From Streptosporangiaceae bacterium NEAU-GS5 (GTDB lineage Bacteria > Actinomycetota > Actinomycetes > Streptosporangiales > Streptosporangiaceae), in contig JAGFNW010000002.1 of NCBI GenBank assembly GCA_017592665.1, forward strand, positions 372,001 through 436,000: a DNA stretch of 64,000 bases, in the 5' to 3' direction. The position numbers and the translations under genes were made by a program. The notes under the pieces were generated by a model, which made no database searches, had not been told where the DNA came from, and saw only the letters and a list, made by a program, of their open reading frames with translations. How positions within the stretch are numbered: position 1 is the first letter of the stretch; each line of letters opens with the position of its first letter. Shown here in pieces: positions 16,518 to 25,188 of this stretch.

Positions 16518-16535
16518 CGAGTAACCCCTTACTCG
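16518..16535. promoter_or_regulatory. GAGTA-N6-TACTC inverted repeat upstream of PhoX-like gene
   Basis: CGAGTAACCCCTTACTCG: 7-bp perfect arms around four C. The same core, GAGTA-nCCCCn-TACTC, recurs at 55251-55270 before the methyltransferase gene, suggesting a shared operator. The binding protein is unknown. Confidence 0.55.
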
Positions 16536-16694
16536 GAACGCTACGCGCGCTGGACCGGCACAGTCGATCGGAACGCGATGAACACCAGTGGAATCAGCGC
16601 GCCTCCGATGTACAAACTTTGCGGAAATGGCGGTCCCCGTGGCCGCGCGCCGTGCCACCTTGCTCCGGGTCGTCCCTTCGCCCTGGAGCCCCAC

Positions 16695-19373
16695 ATGGCC
16701 GTACCGGTCGTCGAGCTGCCCGAACGTCCCCGTGAGATCCACCGCCGCCGCGCCCTGATCTTCCTCGACCAGGATGACGCGGGCCCCGGCCGGGCTCTGG
16801 CCGCCGCGCTGAGCGCCCGTGGATACGCCGTGGAAATTTCACCCGATCCGCTTTCCGGCTTTCCGGAGGCCGGCGAGAACGAATTGCTCGTCATTCGCGT
16901 GCCCGGCGACGTACGGCCCGATCTGGCGGGGTTCGTCCCCCGGCTTGACGAGCGGAACACGGCGGCCGTGGTGATGATCGCGGACTTCGGCTGGATCGCG
17001 ACCCCCGACCTCGCCGACGCGGACCCGCTGACCACCAGGCTCGGCGTGCGCGGCGACCCGCCGGTAGACGCGGCCCTGCTGACCACCTCGCTGAGGGTGG
17101 GCGACGGTCACGCCCGCAGCGGCCCCACCCTCACCGAGGCCGTCACCCGCATCCTGAACGCGGGCGACGCGCCCATCACGGTCGGCGCGCTGCGCGACGC
17201 CGTGGACGCCGAGCTCACGGCCACCACGCGGCGCTGCTACCTGAGCCTGCACCGGATGGGCGCCCTGATCCGCCTGGCCGACGCCCGGGCCGTGCCGGCC
17301 GATCTGCCGCTCACGGACGCGCTGCGGGAGCTCGCGGCACGCGGCACCGCCGCCCCCGCGGACGCGGCCGGCGTCGTCGCGGTCGTCCACGACGCGTACG
17401 CCTCCGGGCCCGCCCGCGACCTGCTGCGGCGCGTGAGCCTGCTCCGCGACGGCGAGGCGGTGACGCCCGAGGTGGCCCGGCTGCTCGGGGCCGAGGCGGG
17501 GCTCGGCGAGCTCGTCGCCCCGTGGGGCCTGCTCGACGCCGCGGGGCGGCCGGCCCATCCCGCCGTCAAGGACTTCGGCGCCGTGCGGCTGAGCGCCGCC
17601 GAACTCGAGACGTACGAGCCGGCGCTCCGCGAGTGGCGGGCCGGACGGCGGCCGGCGCGGCCCCGGGCGCGGCTCACGGCCGACCGCTGGACGCTCGACG
17701 ACCGGCTCGGCCACCAGGTGTACGCCGAGGCCGTGGCCGCCTTCATCCGCCACCCCGAGACCAGGCCGCCGCTCACGATCGGCATCACGGGTCCGTGGGG
17801 CACCGGCAAGACGTCCCTGATGCGCATGATCCAGGACAACCTGGATCCGGGCGGCTCGCGGGACGGCGAGGGCCGCGGCGCGGTCACCAACGCCGAGGTG
17901 CTCGGGCGGGTGCGGAGGCCGGGCGAACCCGTCGCGCCGCTGGAGGACCGGTCGCCGGGATGGCGTCCGACCGTGTGGTTCAACCCGTGGATGTACCAGA
18001 GCGGCGAGCAGGTCTGGGCCGGGCTCGCCCACGAGATCATCACGCAGGTGACGGCCCGGCTGCCGGTGGTCGAGCGGGAGCGGTTCTGGCTGCGGCTCAA
18101 CCTCGCCCGGGTCGACCGGGAGGCCGTGCGCCGCCGGGCCTATCGCACCATCCTCACGCGGCTGCTGCCGGTGGCGATCGGCCTGATCGCGGTCGCGATG
18201 GTCGCCACGGCGTCGTTCGCCCTGCCTCTGCTGCGGGACGTGGCCGGGACCCTGGGATCGGCGGGGGCGCTGGCCGTCCTCGGGGCCGCGGCCGTACGGG
18301 TCGGGCGGTTCCTGCGCGAGCCGGCCGACGCCGCCTTCGGGACCCTCGTCCGCCCGCCCGACCTGCTCGTGCCCGACCTGGGCTACGGCGGGAAGACCGG
18401 CCTGCTGCACCTCGTGCAGACCGACATGCGGCACGTGCTCGACCTGGTGGCGAGCGAGGAGCGGCCGCTCGTGGTGTTCGTCGACGACCTCGACCGCTGC
18501 TCGTCCGCGACGGTCGCCCAGGTCATCGAGGCGATCAACCTGTTTCTCGCGGGCGACTTCCCCGACTGCGTGTTCGTGCTGGCCATGGAGCCGGACGTGG
18601 TCGCGGCCCACGTCGAGGTGGCCTATCGGGAGCTGGCCGGGATATTGCCGGCGGGACAGGGCGCGGGGCTCGGGCGGCGGTTCCTCGAGAAGATCGTCCA
18701 GTTGCCGCTCAGCGTGCCGCGGCTCGAGGACGGCCCGGCGCTCAGCGGCTATGTGCGGGCGCTGCTCGAGGTCCCAGAGGGCGCCGCGGAGCGGCCTTCG
18801 GCCGATCTCGATCCGGACGACGACGCGGCCACGACGGTCGAGGAGGAGCTGCGCCGGCGCGCGCCGACCATCGCCTCCCTCGACCGGATCGCGCGGCAGC
18901 TCCAGACCGAGTCGACCGGACGATCGGGCGAGGCGCTCGCGCCGCACCTTCGCCTGGCGGCCGAACGCGTCTACGACGAGCTCTACACCGACCGCAAGGC
19001 GTACGAGGCGATCAGCGCGCTGCTGCCGGCGCTGACCCAGCCCAACCCACGCGAGATCAAGCGCTACGTGAACGTGTTCCGGTTCTACTCGTTCGTCACG
19101 TTCAACCGTTCGCTCGCGGGGGCCGGCCGCGCCACCGACTCCGAGGTGGCCAAGCTCGCCATGCTGGCGATCCGCTGGCCGCATCTGCTGTCGGCCTTCG
19201 TGCGCGAGTGGCAGGGCCGTACCGTGCTGGCCTGCCTCGAGGACGCGGCCCGCTCGGACGAGAAGGCCTGGCAGGCGGCCCAGTCGGCGACCGGGGTGGC
19301 AGCCGATGACGCGCTGCGCTCCCTGCTCGGCGCGGGGCCCTCGGTCGCCTCGCTGGCCGCGGATCTTCTCTGA
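16695..19373 (+). CDS. KAP-family P-loop NTPase with N-terminal extension
   Basis: 892 residues. The KAP NTPase core starts at about 330: GHQVYAEAVAAFI, Walker A GPWGTGKTSLM (about 365-375), WFNPWMYQSGEQVWAGLAHEI, two membrane helices inserted at about 487-535 (the KAP hallmark), Walker B VVFVDDLDRCSSATV (about 592-606), a sensor-like FVLAMEPDVVAAHVE and ROLE-like NPREIKRYVNVFRF. Residues 1-130 resemble a receiver or Rossmann-type alpha/beta domain without a recognisable active site; 130-330 look helical. KAP NTPases act at the membrane and some serve in phage defence, but no defence partner is adjacent. GGAG precedes the chosen ATG. Confidence 0.88.
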   Translation: MAVPVVELPERPREIHRRRALIFLDQDDAGPGRALAAALSARGYAVEISPDPLSGFPEAGENELLVIRVPGDVRPDLAGFVPRLDERNTAAVVMIADFGWIATPDLADADPLTTRLGVRGDPPVDAALLTTSLRVGDGHARSGPTLTEAVTRILNAGDAPITVGALRDAVDAELTATTRRCYLSLHRMGALIRLADARAVPADLPLTDALRELAARGTAAPADAAGVVAVVHDAYASGPARDLLRRVSLLRDGEAVTPEVARLLGAEAGLGELVAPWGLLDAAGRPAHPAVKDFGAVRLSAAELETYEPALREWRAGRRPARPRARLTADRWTLDDRLGHQVYAEAVAAFIRHPETRPPLTIGITGPWGTGKTSLMRMIQDNLDPGGSRDGEGRGAVTNAEVLGRVRRPGEPVAPLEDRSPGWRPTVWFNPWMYQSGEQVWAGLAHEIITQVTARLPVVERERFWLRLNLARVDREAVRRRAYRTILTRLLPVAIGLIAVAMVATASFALPLLRDVAGTLGSAGALAVLGAAAVRVGRFLREPADAAFGTLVRPPDLLVPDLGYGGKTGLLHLVQTDMRHVLDLVASEERPLVVFVDDLDRCSSATVAQVIEAINLFLAGDFPDCVFVLAMEPDVVAAHVEVAYRELAGILPAGQGAGLGRRFLEKIVQLPLSVPRLEDGPALSGYVRALLEVPEGAAERPSADLDPDDDAATTVEEELRRRAPTIASLDRIARQLQTESTGRSGEALAPHLRLAAERVYDELYTDRKAYEAISALLPALTQPNPREIKRYVNVFRFYSFVTFNRSLAGAGRATDSEVAKLAMLAIRWPHLLSAFVREWQGRTVLACLEDAARSDEKAWQAAQSATGVAADDALRSLLGAGPSVASLAADLL

Positions 19374-19375
19374 AA

Positions 19376-19405
19376 TTGACAGTGTCACTGTGACAGTGAC
19401 AGTAT
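19376..19405 (+). promoter_or_regulatory. Promoter and overlapping operator of the merR gene
   Basis: TTGACA (19376-19381) and CAGTAT (19400-19405), 18 bases apart, with the ATG seven bases after the -10, predicting a leaderless message. Between them lie interlocking repeats: TGACA-G-TGTCA (19377-19387), TGTCAC-T-GTGACA (19383-19395) and a further direct GTGACA (19396-19401). The long spacer filled with half-sites fits MerR-type binding. Confidence 0.65.
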
Positions 19406-19412
19406 CGAAAGC

Positions 19413-19973
19413 ATGGACGGCACGTGGACCATCGGTGAGCTCGCGGAGCAGGCGGCACGGCTGCTCGGCTCCGCCACGCAATCCAACGGGCGGGTGCGCG
19501 ACGTGCCCAACGAGCGGCTCATCCGGTGGTATGTGACGATCGGCCTGCTCGATCCCCCGCTGGCCCGCCGCGGCCGGATCGCGCTCTACGGTCCACGTCA
19601 CCTGCTCCAGCTCGTGGCCGTCAAACGCCGCCAGGCCGCCGGCGCCTCCATCGCCGACATCCAGGCCGAGCTCACGGGCGCCCCCAACGCCACGCTCGAA
19701 GCCATCGCCACCGTTCCCAGCCCTTCCCCCGAGCCGCCGCCCGAGGCGGCGCCCCGCTTCTGGACGGCGGCCGCCCGTTCCACGGAAGACATTCCTAAAA
19801 CGGTGGAACCCGTGGCCCGGGTTCACGGCGTGCGTCTCGCGCCGGGGGTCACGCTGCTTCTCGACGACGCCGCGCGCGTCCCGACCGACGGCGACCTCGG
19901 GCGACTGGCCGAGGCCGCCGAACCGCTCCTCCTCCGGCTGGCCGAGCTTCGGCTGCTGCGCACAAGGAAGTGA
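19413..19973 (+). CDS. MerR-family transcriptional regulator
   Basis: 186 residues: winged helix-turn-helix in the first 80 (WTIGELAEQAARLL, RLIRWYVTIGLLDPPLARRGRIALYGPRHLLQLVAVKRRQAAGASIADIQAEL), an Ala/Pro-rich linker, and a short C-terminal domain around VHGVRLAPGVTLLLDD that has no recognised ligand site. It sits five bases before the VIT/vWA gene and surely shares its transcript. The promoter is embedded in TGACA/TGTCA repeats that are probably its own operator. Confidence 0.9.
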   Translation: MDGTWTIGELAEQAARLLGSATQSNGRVRDVPNERLIRWYVTIGLLDPPLARRGRIALYGPRHLLQLVAVKRRQAAGASIADIQAELTGAPNATLEAIATVPSPSPEPPPEAAPRFWTAAARSTEDIPKTVEPVARVHGVRLAPGVTLLLDDAARVPTDGDLGRLAEAAEPLLLRLAELRLLRTRK

Positions 19974-19977
19974 TGTC

Positions 19978-22371
19978 ATGGCTATTGCGATCACACCCAT
20001 GAAGCCGGAAGAAGTCAGGCCGCTGCCCGGCGGCGGGCTCGGCGCGCTCGAAACGCCCCGCGGCAACCTCCCTCTGGAAAGCGTCGGCGTCACCGCCAAG
20101 ATCACCGGCCTGAGCGCCGGCGTGGAGGTGGTGCAGGGATATCGCAACCCCTACGACGTGACCCTCGAGGCGACGTACGTCTTCCCGCTCCCGCCGCGAG
20201 CGGCGGTGACGGCCTTCCAGATGGAGGCCGACGGTCACGTCGTCGAAGGCGTGCTGAAGGAGCGCGGCCAGGCCCGCGCCGACTATGACCAGGCGCTGGC
20301 CGAAGGCCGCCGGGCCGCGATCGCCGAAGAGGATCGGCCCGACGTGTTCGCCATCCGGGTCGGCAACATCCTGCCGGGCGAGCGGGTCACGATCCGGCTG
20401 TCGCTCAGCCAGCCGCTGCCGTATGAGGACGACGCGGCCGAATTCCGCTTTCCCCTGGTCGTGGCGCCGCGCTACATCCCGGGCGAGCCTCTCGACGGCA
20501 CGCCCGCCGGAGACGGCACGGCCCCGGACACCGACGCCGTGCCCGACGCCTCCCGGATCAGCCCGCCCGTCCTCCTCCCCGGCTTCCCCAATCCCGTACG
20601 GCTCTCGCTGTCGGCCGCCATCGACCCTGCCGGGCTGACGCTCCGCGAGATTCGCTCCAGCCTGCACGAGGTCGTCCAGGAGGGCGACACGGTCGCGCTG
20701 CGGCCCGGCGAGCGCCTCGACCGCGACTTCATCCTCCGCCTGGCGTACGAGGCGACCGACCGGCCGGCGCTCGCCGTCACGCCGGATACCGCCGACGGCT
20801 CCGAAGGGACGTTCACCCTGACCGTCGTGCCGCCCTCGGATGTGGACGGCACGGCGCGCGGGCGGGACGTGGTGCTCCTGCTCGACCGGTCGGGCAGCAT
20901 GACCGGCTGGAAGATGGTGGCGGCGCGGCGGGCGGCCGCCCGGATCGTCGACACGCTGACGTCGCGGGATCGGTTCGCCGTGCTGGCCTTCGACAGCGTC
21001 GTCGAGCGCGCCTTCGACAGCGGCCTCGTCGAGGCGAGCGACCGCAATCGCTATCGCGCCGTGGAGCATCTGGGGCGGCTGGACGCGCGCGGCGGCACGG
21101 AGCTGCTCGCTCCCATGGAGGAGGGGCTCCGGCTGCTGACGGACGCCACGCGCGACCGTGTGATGGTCCTGGTGACCGACGGCCAGGTCGGCAACGAAGA
21201 CCAGATCATCGACCGGATCGCCGGCTCCGCCCGAGGTGTGCGCATCCACTCGGTGGGCATCGACCGGGCCGTCAACGCCGGCTTCCTCGGACGGCTGGCC
21301 ATGCTCGGATCCGGACGCTGCGAGCTGGTCGAATCCGAAGATCGGCTCGATGTGGCCATGGAGCACATCCACCGCAGGATCGGGTCGCCGCTCGTCACCG
21401 ATCTTTCCCTCCACCCGGAGGGGCTCCAGGTGATCGCCGGCACGGTCACTCACCTGGGCGCCGTCTATCCGGGTGTCCCGCTGGTGGTCTCCGGGCGGTT
21501 CAGCGGCCCGGCCGCGGGGACCATGGCCGTACGGGGGACGACCGCCGACGGCCGGCCCTGGGAGGCGACCGCGCAGGCCACACGGACCGACAGCACGGCG
21601 CCGCGCACCCAGTGGGCCCGCGCCCACCTGCGCGCCCTCGAAGACCGCTACGCCGCCGGCGACACCTCGCTCGAAAGCGCCATCGTCGCGGCGTCGCTGA
21701 AATTCGGCGTCCTGTGCCGGTTCACGGCGTTCGTAGCGGTCGACACGCGGGTGGTCGCCGAGGGTGGGCCGGAGCACCGGGTGAGCCAGCCGGTCGAGCT
21801 TCCCAGCGGCTGGGAGATGCCCATGCCGGCGGCCATTCCGGCCGCCGCGCCCATGATGGCGAAGATGGCGACGTTCACGAGCGCCGATCCGATGGCGCCT
21901 CCGGCGCCCGGCGGGCCCCCGCCGTTCGGGCCGACGACCCTGCCCACCGTGGAGGCGGGCGGCGCCGCGTCCGAGGTGTCGGTGGCACGTCCTGCGGCGC
22001 GCAGGCGTCCGGCCCACGGGTTCGCGGGCGCGCCGATGCCGCCCAGCCCGCCGGGGCCGAAGCCGGCCGCGACCACGCTCGACGGCGTCCGCCCCCAGCT
22101 GGAGGAGGAGCTGAGCCGGCTGAGCCAGGCGGCAGGCCTTTCCGAGGGCGACCGCCGCCGCTACCTGGCCGATCTGGGCAGCCGCCTGCGGGTGCTGGCC
22201 GACATGATCGACGGGCATGCCGATCTGACCGCGCTGGCCGATGAGCTCGACCGCGCGGAATGGGCCGCCACCGACCTCGAGGCTCTGTGGCGGCGCACGG
22301 CCGAACTTCTGAGCCGCCTCACCGGGACAGCCGGGCAGCCGATCCGCCGGACCTTCTGGAAGCGGTCATAA
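19978..22371 (+). CDS. VIT and von Willebrand factor A domain protein
   Basis: 797 residues. VIT domain at about 5-150 (LESVGVTAKITGLSAGVEVVQGYRNPYDVTLEATYVFPLP, as in inter-alpha-trypsin inhibitors), vWA domain at about 290-470 with an intact MIDAS: DRSGSM near 302, Thr in GGTELLAPM and Asp in VMVLVTDGQVG. After it come a beta domain, a Pro/Ala-rich linker and a helical C-terminus. No signal peptide or membrane helix, so it is cytoplasmic; its partner is unknown. ATG follows a GGAAG ribosome site. Co-transcribed with the MerR gene. Confidence 0.93.
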   Translation: MAIAITPMKPEEVRPLPGGGLGALETPRGNLPLESVGVTAKITGLSAGVEVVQGYRNPYDVTLEATYVFPLPPRAAVTAFQMEADGHVVEGVLKERGQARADYDQALAEGRRAAIAEEDRPDVFAIRVGNILPGERVTIRLSLSQPLPYEDDAAEFRFPLVVAPRYIPGEPLDGTPAGDGTAPDTDAVPDASRISPPVLLPGFPNPVRLSLSAAIDPAGLTLREIRSSLHEVVQEGDTVALRPGERLDRDFILRLAYEATDRPALAVTPDTADGSEGTFTLTVVPPSDVDGTARGRDVVLLLDRSGSMTGWKMVAARRAAARIVDTLTSRDRFAVLAFDSVVERAFDSGLVEASDRNRYRAVEHLGRLDARGGTELLAPMEEGLRLLTDATRDRVMVLVTDGQVGNEDQIIDRIAGSARGVRIHSVGIDRAVNAGFLGRLAMLGSGRCELVESEDRLDVAMEHIHRRIGSPLVTDLSLHPEGLQVIAGTVTHLGAVYPGVPLVVSGRFSGPAAGTMAVRGTTADGRPWEATAQATRTDSTAPRTQWARAHLRALEDRYAAGDTSLESAIVAASLKFGVLCRFTAFVAVDTRVVAEGGPEHRVSQPVELPSGWEMPMPAAIPAAAPMMAKMATFTSADPMAPPAPGGPPPFGPTTLPTVEAGGAASEVSVARPAARRRPAHGFAGAPMPPSPPGPKPAATTLDGVRPQLEEELSRLSQAAGLSEGDRRRYLADLGSRLRVLADMIDGHADLTALADELDRAEWAATDLEALWRRTAELLSRLTGTAGQPIRRTFWKRS

Positions 22372-22390
22372 AGTTCAAAGAAATATCTCC

Positions 22391-22457
22391 CTTGTCGTCC
22401 CTACGGCACATCCACGGGCCCCGGAAGGCGCTTTCCATGTGTCTGAGGGACGACAAG
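22391..22457 (+). terminator. Long imperfect hairpin after the vWA gene
   Basis: Twelve-base perfect arms (CTTGTCGTCCCT, 22391-22402, with 22446-22457), then CACAT/ATGTG (22407-22411/22437-22441) and GGAA/TTCC (22423-22426/22433-22436) stacked inside. It begins 20 bases after the stop. No T tract follows, so it is either a rho-type/structure-only terminator or another structured element. The remaining bases to 22648 show nothing assignable. Confidence 0.55.
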
Positions 22458-22648
22458 TGAGCGTCATCGCGGCTCGGGGAGGCGGATTACGTCGGACGGC
22501 GGGGTGGGGCGGGGACGGCGCGGTTCACGCACTCCACCCGCGTCGGGCCGATCATCGCGCCCACCTGCGGGAACAGGCCGGCGTCGGCGGAGCAATCTAC
22601 GCAAGACACCTTTTAATCCCATGAACCTCCAACGCATACCCTGTCGAG

Positions 22649-23488
22649 ATGAGTTCCCTGATTCTGGACGGCGGGCTGGCAACCCACCTCGAAACGCTCG
22701 GCTGCGATCTCGCCGATGACCTCTGGTCGGCCAAGCTGCTGTTCCAGGATCCCAGCGCGATCCGGCAGGCCCACCGCGACTACTTCGAGGCGGGGGCGGA
22801 TGTGGCCACGACGGCGAGCTACCAGGCGTCCTTCCCGGGCTTCGAACGGCGCGGGCTGTCGGCCTCCGAGGCCGAGGCGCTCATGCTGCTGTCGGTGACC
22901 TTGGCCATGGAGGCCAGAGACGAGGCCGGGCACGGGCTGGTCGCGGCCAGCATCGGGCCGTACGGGGCCTATCGGGCCGACGCCTCCGAATACACGGGCG
23001 ACTACGGCCTCGGCGAGGACGAGCTTTTCGAGTGGCATCTCCCCCGCTTCCAGCTACTGGCCGGGTCGGACGCCGATCTGCTGGCCTTCGAGACCATCCC
23101 GTCGTATGTGGAGGGCAGAGCCATCCGGCGGCTGCTCGACGAGGCGCCGGTCCGGGCATGGGTCAGCTTCTCCTGCCGCGACGGCGCCCACCTCAACGAC
23201 GGCACGCCGTTCGAGCAGGCCGCGGCCCTGTTCCCGGACCATCTCGTCGGCGTCAACTGCACCGCTCCGCACTTCATCCCAGATCTGGTCAAACGCGGCG
23301 CGGTCGTGGCGTATCCGAACTCGGGCGAGACCTGGGACCCGGCGAACTACCGCTGGCTCGGGACGCCCGACGCGATCGAGTTCGGCACGGCGGCGGTCGA
23401 GTGGCGCGCCCTCGGTGCCACTCACGTGGGCGGATGCTGCCGCACGACACCGGACCACATACGGCACATCCGTCAGCGCCTCTCGTAA
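22649..23488 (+). CDS. mmuM: Homocysteine S-methyltransferase
   Basis: 279-residue TIM barrel that transfers a methyl group, typically from S-methylmethionine, to homocysteine to make methionine. Seen are LDGGLATHLETLG, YFEAGADVATTASYQAS, the zinc ligand Cys in GVNCTAP, and GGCCRTTPDHI with the paired Cys. Slightly shorter than E. coli MmuM (310). Eleven bases separate its stop from the following DUF885 gene. No SAM, SAH or T-box element was recognised in the 190 bases before it. Confidence 0.92.
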   Translation: MSSLILDGGLATHLETLGCDLADDLWSAKLLFQDPSAIRQAHRDYFEAGADVATTASYQASFPGFERRGLSASEAEALMLLSVTLAMEARDEAGHGLVAASIGPYGAYRADASEYTGDYGLGEDELFEWHLPRFQLLAGSDADLLAFETIPSYVEGRAIRRLLDEAPVRAWVSFSCRDGAHLNDGTPFEQAAALFPDHLVGVNCTAPHFIPDLVKRGAVVAYPNSGETWDPANYRWLGTPDAIEFGTAAVEWRALGATHVGGCCRTTPDHIRHIRQRLS

Positions 23489-23498
23489 AGTGGCGCAT

Positions 23499-25157
23499 GT
23501 GACCAACAGTCCGATCTTTCAGCTCTGTGATGACTACATCAATCGCTGGGCCGTGCTCGACCCGGTCGCCGCGACCGCGGAAGGGATCACCGGCGCGTAC
23601 GCGCCCGCGACCGATTTCAGCCCCGACGGGCATGAGTCGCGCGCCGACCTGATCCGCGAGACCCTGCACGCGCTCGCCGGGCTGGACGCCCGCGACGAGA
23701 ACGACCGGCGCGCCGCTGATCACCTTCGCGAGCGGCTGGAGGTCACGCTCGCGCTGCACGACAACGGCGAGCCGTTCCGGGAGGTGGCGGCGCCCTTCGG
23801 GATGATCAACTTCCTGCGGGACAGCGTCGACCTGCTCCCCCGGTCCAACGACGACGAGTGGCGCGACGTCGCCGCCCGCCTCGCCGCCATCCCCGGCATG
23901 CTGTCCGGCTGGCGCACCAGCCTCACGCTGGGCATGCAGCGCAGGGTCGTCGCCGCCCGCCGGCAGGCCCTCGAGCTGAGCGACCAGGCCGTCCGATATG
24001 GCACCGCCGGCACCCACGCCGCCCTGATCGGCGCGTACGGGGACGGGCCGGTCGCCCGGGACCTGGCCGCGGGCGTGGCCGCCGCGCACGAGGCCTACCT
24101 CGAGACGGGCCGCTGGCTCCGCGGGGAGTACGCGCCGAACGCCACCGAGCGGGACGCGGCCGGCGAAGAACGCTACGCGCTCGGCGCGCGCTACAACCTG
24201 GGCGACGACGTCGACCTGCGCGACGCGTACGCCTGGGGCTGGGAGGAGCTGCGCCGCATCGAACGCGAGATGGAGGCCGAAGCCGACCGGATCAAGCCGG
24301 GCGCCACCGTCAGCGAGGCGATCGCCCTGCTGGAGGACACCGAATTCCTCACCTCCTCGGAGGCGTATCTCGCCTGGCTGCGCGACCGGCACGACGAGGC
24401 GCTGGAGCGGCTGCACGGCGTCCACTTCGACATCGCCGAGCCGCTGCGCCAGGTCGAGGTCGTCCTCGTGCCCGGCGAGGCCGGCGCGCCCTATTACACG
24501 CCGCCGAGCGAAGACCTGCTCAGGCCCGGCCGCACCTGGTGGCCCGCCGGCCAGCGGGAGCGCTACGCCACCTGGTCGGAGCTGACCACCGTCGCCCACG
24601 AGGGCGTGCCCGGCCACCACCTGCAGCTCGGCGCCACCAAGGTGGCCGGAGACTCCCTGTCGCGCTTCGGCAAGGTGTCATGGGTGAGCGGGCACGGCGA
24701 AGGCTGGGCCCTCTATGCCGAACGGCTGGCCGACGAGCTCGGCTGGTTCGAAGAGCGCGGCACCCGGCTCGGCATGCTGTGCGGCTCGGCGCTCCGCGCC
24801 GCCCGCGTGGTCATCGACATCGGCGTTCATCTGGGGCTGCCGCTCCCGCCCGAGGAGGCCGAACGGCACGGCCCGGCCTGGACCTTCGAGGTGGCCAAGG
24901 ACGTGCTCTACAACCGGGGCCGCTGCGAGCCCCACAACGTGCACCCGGAGACCGTCCGCTATTTCGGCTGGCCCGGCCAGGCCATCTCCTACAAGCTCGG
25001 CGAACGCGCCTGGCTCGCCGCACGCGCCGAAGCCGCGGCCCGGCCCGGCTTCGACCTCAAGCAGTGGCACAGCCAAGCCCTGGCCCTCGGCCCGGTCGGC
25101 CTTTCCAGCCTCACCGCCGCCCTCCGCCGCATCACGCCCAACGGCCATTCCGCCTGA
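23499..25157 (+). CDS. DUF885 family protein (putative zinc peptidase)
   Basis: 552 residues. The DUF885 signature TVAHEGVPGHHLQLG holds an H-E-x-x-x-G-H-H arrangement thought to bind zinc, with GEGWALYAERLADELGWF supplying a downstream Glu. The ending (GQAISYKLGERAWLAAR) is also typical. No signal peptide, so it is cytoplasmic. The activity is not established for the family; peptidase-like folds are proposed. GTG at 23499 is used; an in-frame GTG at 23490 is possible. Follows mmuM closely and is probably co-transcribed. Confidence 0.85.
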   Translation: MTNSPIFQLCDDYINRWAVLDPVAATAEGITGAYAPATDFSPDGHESRADLIRETLHALAGLDARDENDRRAADHLRERLEVTLALHDNGEPFREVAAPFGMINFLRDSVDLLPRSNDDEWRDVAARLAAIPGMLSGWRTSLTLGMQRRVVAARRQALELSDQAVRYGTAGTHAALIGAYGDGPVARDLAAGVAAAHEAYLETGRWLRGEYAPNATERDAAGEERYALGARYNLGDDVDLRDAYAWGWEELRRIEREMEAEADRIKPGATVSEAIALLEDTEFLTSSEAYLAWLRDRHDEALERLHGVHFDIAEPLRQVEVVLVPGEAGAPYYTPPSEDLLRPGRTWWPAGQRERYATWSELTTVAHEGVPGHHLQLGATKVAGDSLSRFGKVSWVSGHGEGWALYAERLADELGWFEERGTRLGMLCGSALRAARVVIDIGVHLGLPLPPEEAERHGPAWTFEVAKDVLYNRGRCEPHNVHPETVRYFGWPGQAISYKLGERAWLAARAEAAARPGFDLKQWHSQALALGPVGLSSLTAALRRITPNGHSA

Positions 25158-25188
25158 CTCACCGCGGCGACAGGCGGTTTGGGAGGCG

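Noticed and set aside
16839-20147. Open frame of 1102 codons on the minus strand opposite the KAP and MerR genes
   Set aside because: Composition is Arg/Gly/His-rich shadow translation; the plus-strand frame has clear KAP and MerR motifs.
16695-22371. Single defence operon of KAP, MerR and VIT/vWA
   Set aside because: A promoter with its own operator lies between KAP and merR, so the units are probably separate; no nuclease or toxin partner is seen.
22464-22682. 72-codon minus-strand frame between vWA and mmuM genes
   Set aside because: Arg/Pro-rich shadow without ribosome site; overlaps the mmuM start.
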